Source: Pseudonocardia sp. N23
GTDB lineage: Bacteria; Actinomycetota; Actinomycetes; Mycobacteriales; Pseudonocardiaceae
Reading direction: 5' to 3'
Length of the DNA stretch: 64,000 bases
Assembly: GCF_002583555.1 (NCBI RefSeq)
Contig: NZ_BEGX01000006.1
Span: forward strand, 62,001 to 126,000
Both the position numbers and the translations under genes were made by a program. This document shows, one piece after another, positions 60,213 through 64,000 of this stretch (the first letter of the stretch is position 1; every line of letters starts with the position of its first letter). The notes below the pieces were generated by a model. It saw nothing but the letters and a program-made list of their open reading frames with translations. It was not told the origin of the DNA and did not search any database.

Positions 60213-61169
60213 TCAGGAGGCGCGGGTGATCCGCTGCAGCCGGCGCTCGGTGGGCCAGCGCACCGCGCTCGCCCAGCCCAGCTTCTCGAACGCCCGGATC
60301 ACCCGGGCCGAGATGTCGACCTGACCGCGCTTCACGCCGTGGCGGGCGCACGTCGGGTCGGCGTGGTGCAGGTTGTGCCAGGACTCGCCGAACGACGCGA
60401 TCGCCAGCGGCCACACGTTGGCCGACCGGTCGCGCGCGGCGAAGGGCCGGGCGCCCCACATGTGGCAGATCGAGTTGATCGACCACGTGACGTGGTGCAG
60501 CAGCGCCACCCGGACCAGCCCGGCCCAGAACAGCGCGGTGAGCGCGCCCTGCCACGACCAGGTGAACAGCCCGCCCAGCCCGGCAGGGACGACGAGCGTC
60601 AGCACGCTCCACAGCCCGAACAGCGAGTCGACCCGGCGGATGTCGGCGTCGGCGAGCAGGTCGGGGGTGAAGCGCTCCCTGTTGGTCTGGTCGCGGTCGA
60701 ACAGCCAGCCCGTGTGCGAGTGCCAGAAGCCCTTGGCCAGCGCCACCGGGCCGGTGCCGTAGAGCCACGGCGAGTGCGGGTCGCCCTCCTTGTCGGAGAA
60801 GGCGTGGTGGCGCCGGTGGTCGGCCACCCAGGTGATCACCGGTCCCTGCATGGCGAGGCTGCCTGCGAGGGCCAGCGCGATCCGCAGCGGCCGCTTGGCC
60901 TTGAACGAGCCGTGCGTGAAGTAGCGGTGGTAGCCGACCGTGATGCCCAGCCCGCTGACGACGTAGAACACCAGCGCGATCGCGACGTCGGCCCAGCCGA
61001 TGAGACCCCAGCCGACGGCGAGCGGGATCGCCGCGACCAGCGCGATCAGCGGCACCATCACGAAGACGTAGACACCGATCTGCTGGGACAGGGCCCGGGT
61101 GCCGTCGAGGATCGGCCTGGGGCCGTCGGCGCTCTCGGCCGGACGGGCCGGGCTGTCGGCAACGGTCAT
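60213..61169 (-). CDS. Membrane fatty-acid (acyl-CoA delta-9) desaturase
   Basis: 318 residues. Four membrane helices and the three His boxes: HRYFTH near 81, HRRHH near 118, HNLHH near 266, plus HHVTWSINS. Binds a di-iron centre and introduces a double bond with O2 and an electron donor. Oleate-type products would be substrates for the cyclopropane-type methyltransferases 5 kb away. Same strand as mtr, 118 bp downstream of it; a possible iron box lies in between. Confidence 0.94.
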   Translation of the reverse strand: MTVADSPARPAESADGPRPILDGTRALSQQIGVYVFVMVPLIALVAAIPLAVGWGLIGWADVAIALVFYVVSGLGITVGYHRYFTHGSFKAKRPLRIALALAGSLAMQGPVITWVADHRRHHAFSDKEGDPHSPWLYGTGPVALAKGFWHSHTGWLFDRDQTNRERFTPDLLADADIRRVDSLFGLWSVLTLVVPAGLGGLFTWSWQGALTALFWAGLVRVALLHHVTWSINSICHMWGARPFAARDRSANVWPLAIASFGESWHNLHHADPTCARHGVKRGQVDISARVIRAFEKLGWASAVRWPTERRLQRITRAS

Positions 61170-61236
61170 GGCTTCCTCACATCTGCAGGGGACGTCGCCC
61201 GGTGTTCGGCCGACGGCACGGGTGCGGATCGATCTC

Positions 61237-61255
61237 CATGGTAAGGGTCACCTTC
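61237..61255 (-). promoter_or_regulatory. Possible iron box (IdeR/DtxR-like) upstream of the desaturase gene
   Basis: A 19-bp stretch with core GGTAAGGGTCACCT resembles the actinobacterial iron-box form (GGTAAGGCTCACCT) with one core mismatch but poor outer flanks. It lies 68 bp before the desaturase start. Motif evidence only. Confidence 0.28.
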
Positions 61256-61287
61256 GCCCGCGCGGGAGGCATGGTGATCTCCTCGGC

Positions 61288-62676
61288 TCAGTCGAGCGGC
61301 AGGCCGAGCAGCGCGTTCTCGACGACCTCCGGCAGCGCCGGGTGGATCCAGTACTGGCCGGTGGCCATGGTGCGGGCGTCGAGCCCGAACGTCATGGCCT
61401 GGATCAACGGCTGGATCAGCGTCGACGCCTGCGGGCCCATGATGTGCGCGCCGAGCAGGCGGCCGGTGCCGCGTTCGGCGATGAGCTTGCACAGGCCCGT
61501 CGTGTCCTCCATCGCCCAGCCGTAGGCGACGTCGCCGAACGCCTGCACCTTGGTGACGTAGTCGAGGCCGGCGGCACGGCACTCGGTCTCGGTGAGCCCG
61601 ACCCCGGCCAGCTGCGGCTCGGTGAACACCGCCGACGGCACGAAGCGGTGGTCGGTGCGCCGGGGCTCGTCGGGGTGCAGCAGGTTGTGCTGGACGACGC
61701 GCATCTCGTGGTTCGCGACGTGCTTGAGCTGGAACGGGGAGCTCACGTCGCCCAGCGCCCAGACCCCCGGCGCGGACGTGGCCTGGGTGTCGTCGACGAT
61801 GACGCGGCCGTCGGGGTGGGTGTCGATCCCCCCGGCGGCGACGTCGAGCCGGTCGGAGTTGGGGACCCGGCCGGTGGCGACGAGCAGCAGGTCGCCGGTG
61901 GCGGTCGAGCCGTCGGTCAGGGACAGCTCGACGGCGCCGTCGTCGAGCACCCGGGCGCTGTCGGCGACCGTGCCCAGCCGCACGTCCCAGCGCTCCTGCG
62001 CGATCGTCGTGAAGGCCTGGCCGAGCGTGTCGTCGCCGAACCGGAGCAGGTGGTCGCCGCGGGCGACGAGCGTCACCTCGACGCCGAACGCGGAGAACAC
62101 GTGGGCGAACTCCGCGGCGATGAACCCGCCACCGAGGATCACGAGCCGCTGCGGCAGCTTGTCGATCCGCATGATCGTGTCCGACGTCTCGTAGGGCACG
62201 CCGGAGGCGAGGATCGGCTCGGGGACGTGCGGGCGCCCACCCGCGGCGACCACGATGCGGTCGGCCGTCACGGTCTCGGCCGGGCCGCCGTCGACGGGCT
62301 CGATCGACAGCGTCCGGTCGCCGGTGAAGCGGGCGTGGCCCAGGTAGGTGGTGACGTTCGGAGTGCGCACCGGGTCGAGCCGGTACTCCTCGCCGCCCGC
62401 GGCGATGGGGTCGATCCGGCCGAACACGCGGTCGCGGATGTCGGGCCAGCGGACGTCGTCGAGCGTGGCGTCGACGCCGTAGCGGCCTGCCCGGCGCACG
62501 GCCTCGGCGACGTCGGCGGCGTAGACGTACATCTTCGTCGGGATGCAGCCGACGTTGAGGCAGGTGCCGCCGAAGACGCCGTGCTCGACGATGGCGACGT
62601 CGAGATCGGCGAACCGGTCGTCGACGATGCTGTTGCCGGACCCGGTTCCGATGACGACGAGATCGTGATGGTGCAC
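61288..62676 (-). CDS. mtr: Mycothione reductase
   Basis: 462 residues, ATG start. FAD motif [16 protein letters not shown] in the mycothione-reductase form, redox pair GGTCLNVGC (Cys39, Cys44) followed by [17 protein letters not shown] domain [15 protein letters not shown], then [19 protein letters not shown]-terminal catalytic HPALPEV His-Glu. It reduces mycothiol disulfide, the actinobacterial counterpart of glutathione reductase. This is strong evidence for an actinobacterial host. Confidence 0.96.
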   Translation of the reverse strand: MHHHDLVVIGTGSGNSIVDDRFADLDVAIVEHGVFGGTCLNVGCIPTKMYVYAADVAEAVRRAGRYGVDATLDDVRWPDIRDRVFGRIDPIAAGGEEYRLDPVRTPNVTTYLGHARFTGDRTLSIEPVDGGPAETVTADRIVVAAGGRPHVPEPILASGVPYETSDTIMRIDKLPQRLVILGGGFIAAEFAHVFSAFGVEVTLVARGDHLLRFGDDTLGQAFTTIAQERWDVRLGTVADSARVLDDGAVELSLTDGSTATGDLLLVATGRVPNSDRLDVAAGGIDTHPDGRVIVDDTQATSAPGVWALGDVSSPFQLKHVANHEMRVVQHNLLHPDEPRRTDHRFVPSAVFTEPQLAGVGLTETECRAAGLDYVTKVQAFGDVAYGWAMEDTTGLCKLIAERGTGRLLGAHIMGPQASTLIQPLIQAMTFGLDARTMATGQYWIHPALPEVVENALLGLPLD

Positions 62677-62778
62677 GCCCCGAGGCTACGTCCGTGTGCC
62701 GACGGCGGTGCCCCGCGGTCCGGTCCGTGGGCCGGTCCGGGAACACCGGCGGGGCGGTGCGTCTGGTAGGCAGTCCCG

Positions 62779-63273
62779 GTGAGTAGTGAGACCGGTCAGG
62801 ACGGCCGCCCGGCCGACACGACGGGCGCGACGGTTCGGCGCTGCTGGGCGCTCGACCTCGACGCCGCCACCCTCTATGCGTTGCTGCGGCTGCGGGTCGA
62901 CGTGTTCGTCGTCGAGCAGTCCTGCGCGTACGGCGAGCTCGACGGACGTGATCTCGAGCCGCGTGCCCGGCACTACTGGCTGGCCGGTCGCGGCAGCCCC
63001 GAACCGGTGCTGGGCACGATCCGGCTGCTCAAGGAACCCGGCGGGGGCTACCGCATCGGACGCCTGTGCACCGCCCGCGACGTGCGCGGACGCGGCCTGG
63101 GCCGCCGCCTCGTCGAGGCTGCGCTGGCCGAGGTCGGGTCGGGGGAGTGCGTCCTCGACGCTCAGGACCACCTCGCGGACTTCTACCGCGGCTACGGCTT
63201 CGAGGCCGTCGGTCCCGCCTACGACTGGGACGGTGTGGCACACGTCCCGATGCACCGGGCCGCCCGCCGCTGA
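62779..63273 (+). CDS. GNAT-family N-acetyltransferase (ElaA-like)
   Basis: 164 residues. ElaA-type pattern LLRLRVDVFVVEQSCAYGELDGRDLEP at the start, HYWLAG, and the acetyl-CoA loop CTARDVRGRGLGRRLVEAAL, then QDHLADFYRGYGFEAVG. Substrate unknown. Divergent from mtr with a 102-bp gap. Confidence 0.92.
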   Translation: MSSETGQDGRPADTTGATVRRCWALDLDAATLYALLRLRVDVFVVEQSCAYGELDGRDLEPRARHYWLAGRGSPEPVLGTIRLLKEPGGGYRIGRLCTARDVRGRGLGRRLVEAALAEVGSGECVLDAQDHLADFYRGYGFEAVGPAYDWDGVAHVPMHRAARR

Positions 63274-63422
63274 CCGTTCGGAGCCGACATCCCCCGGTGC
63301 CGTCCGGACCCGACACGCGCGCCGGAGTACCCACCGAACCGTCGTCACGACGGCGACGTACGGGATACTTCCGGGCACCGGGCGTGTCCACGCCGGGTGT
63401 GGCGTGACAGGAGGGTCCGAGC

Positions 63423-63968
63423 ATGACCGACGACCGGGGCCGCGCGGGTCGCGGTGCGATCAGGTCCGGGAACGTCGGCCGGGCCGATCCGCACGCCGAT
63501 CCGGCCACCGACCCGTCGATGCGTCCGGTGGAGGTGCCGGCGGACCCGTCGGGCGGGCCCACGATGCCGGTGCACACCGACCCGTCCGGCGGCCCGACCG
63601 TCCCGGTGCGGCTGCCGTCGGACGAGCCCGACGTCCCCGCCCAGCGCGACACCGCCGACGGTCCGACGCAGCGGATCCCGCGCGAGGAGCCGCCACGCTC
63701 GCGACTGGCCGGGCTGTGGATCGGGCTGATCCTGTCGGCTGTGGTCCTGCTGTTCCTGCTGATCTTCATCCTGCAGAACCTGCGTGATGTCGAGATTCAC
63801 TTCCTCGGCGCCGTCGGCAACCTGCCGACCGGGGTGGCACTGCTGTTCGCCGCCATCGCGGGCGTCCTGCTCGTCGCCATCCCCGGCTCGCTGCGCATCC
63901 TGCAGCTGCGCCGCGCCGCCCGCCGCGCCCGCTCGGGCCACGCCGCCCGCGAGGCGAAGGGACGTTGA
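63423..63968 (+). CDS. LapA (DUF1049) domain membrane protein
   Basis: 181 residues. The first 95 are disordered and rich in Pro/Asp/Gly/Thr (DPSGGPTMPVHTDPSGGPTVPV repeat-like). Then two membrane helices (LAGLWIGLILSAVVLLFLLIFI and VALLFAAIAGVLLVAIPGSLRIL) around NLRDVEIHFLG, the LapA pattern, ending in a basic coiled segment. In E. coli LapA helps regulate LPS synthesis, which does not apply here; function in actinobacteria unknown. ATG with AGGAGG 10 bp upstream. Confidence 0.9.
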   Translation: MTDDRGRAGRGAIRSGNVGRADPHADPATDPSMRPVEVPADPSGGPTMPVHTDPSGGPTVPVRLPSDEPDVPAQRDTADGPTQRIPREEPPRSRLAGLWIGLILSAVVLLFLLIFILQNLRDVEIHFLGAVGNLPTGVALLFAAIAGVLLVAIPGSLRILQLRRAARRARSGHAAREAKGR

Positions 63969-63970
63969 CC

Positions 63971-64000
63971 GTGCTGCGCATCGCCGGAAACCCGCTGCCG
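63971..64000 (+). CDS. Start of a gene cut by the window edge
   Basis: A GTG 2 bases after the LapA-domain stop opens a frame reading LRIAGNPLP before the sequence ends. Too short to identify; listed because it is tightly spaced after the previous gene and in-frame to the edge. Confidence 0.3.
   Translation, partial: MLRIAGNPLP

Overview
The window is one contiguous stretch of a very GC-rich actinobacterial chromosome (GC roughly 70-75% by eye, many GTG starts, densely packed operons). Gene order follows the core block known from Mycobacterium tuberculosis: acylphosphatase-smc-ftsY-amt-PII-glnD-ffh, rpsP-khpA-rimM-trmD-rplS-lepB-rnhB, yraN-comM-dprA-xerC, rpsB-tsf-pyrH-frr-cdsA-rlmN, dxr-rip-ispG-GNAT-penicillin-binding lipoprotein-map. 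A WhiG-type sigma factor next to rpsB and a mycothione reductase point to a mycelial, mycothiol-using actinomycete. Pseudonocardiaceae, for example Pseudonocardia, is my best guess, but this is inference.

Layout. 1-4.8 kb: a secreted CAP-domain protein, acylphosphatase and SMC. 4.8-15.2 kb: the two SRP GTPases FtsY and Ffh flank a nitrogen-control operon (ammonium channel, three PII signal proteins, GlnD), followed by a P-loop protein and an amidohydrolase. 15.2-23.8 kb: a CPBP protease, ribosomal protein and RNA-modification genes (rpsP, khpA, rimM, trmD, rplS), LepB, RNase HII and a DUF2469 protein. This block is interrupted by a small HTH/Clp-N module with two perfect operator palindromes. 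23.8-30.5 kb: a frameshifted membrane-protein gene, yraN-comM-dprA-xerC, whiG and an M23 peptidase. 30.5-39.5 kb: rpsB-tsf-pyrH-frr-cdsA, a methyltransferase, a Rieske lipoprotein, a membrane protein, a disrupted flavin-oxidase-like gene and rlmN.

39.5-42.3 kb: a DNA repair island (LigC-type ligase, Mug glycosylase, LigD-type polymerase). 42.3-51.7 kb: the MEP-pathway genes dxr and ispG around the Rip site-2 protease, then a GNAT protein, a class B penicillin-binding lipoprotein, a flavin-oxidase-like protein and map. 51.8-59.1 kb: a tight eight-gene minus-strand operon for modifying membrane fatty acids (hydrolase, FAD oxidoreductase, DUF1365, two cyclopropane-synthase-type methyltransferases, DUF1295, peroxiredoxin, SRPBCC). 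59.3-64 kb: an acyltransferase, a fatty-acid desaturase, mycothione reductase, a GNAT protein and a LapA-domain protein.

The most unusual points are three PII genes in one amtB operon, the HTH/Clp-N module with its paired palindromes, short tandem repeats that abut stop codons at three separate loci, and two genes broken by single small indels in simple-sequence tracts. No tRNA, rRNA, CRISPR array or insertion sequence was seen. No clear novel defence or mobile system is visible; the window is mostly core genome.
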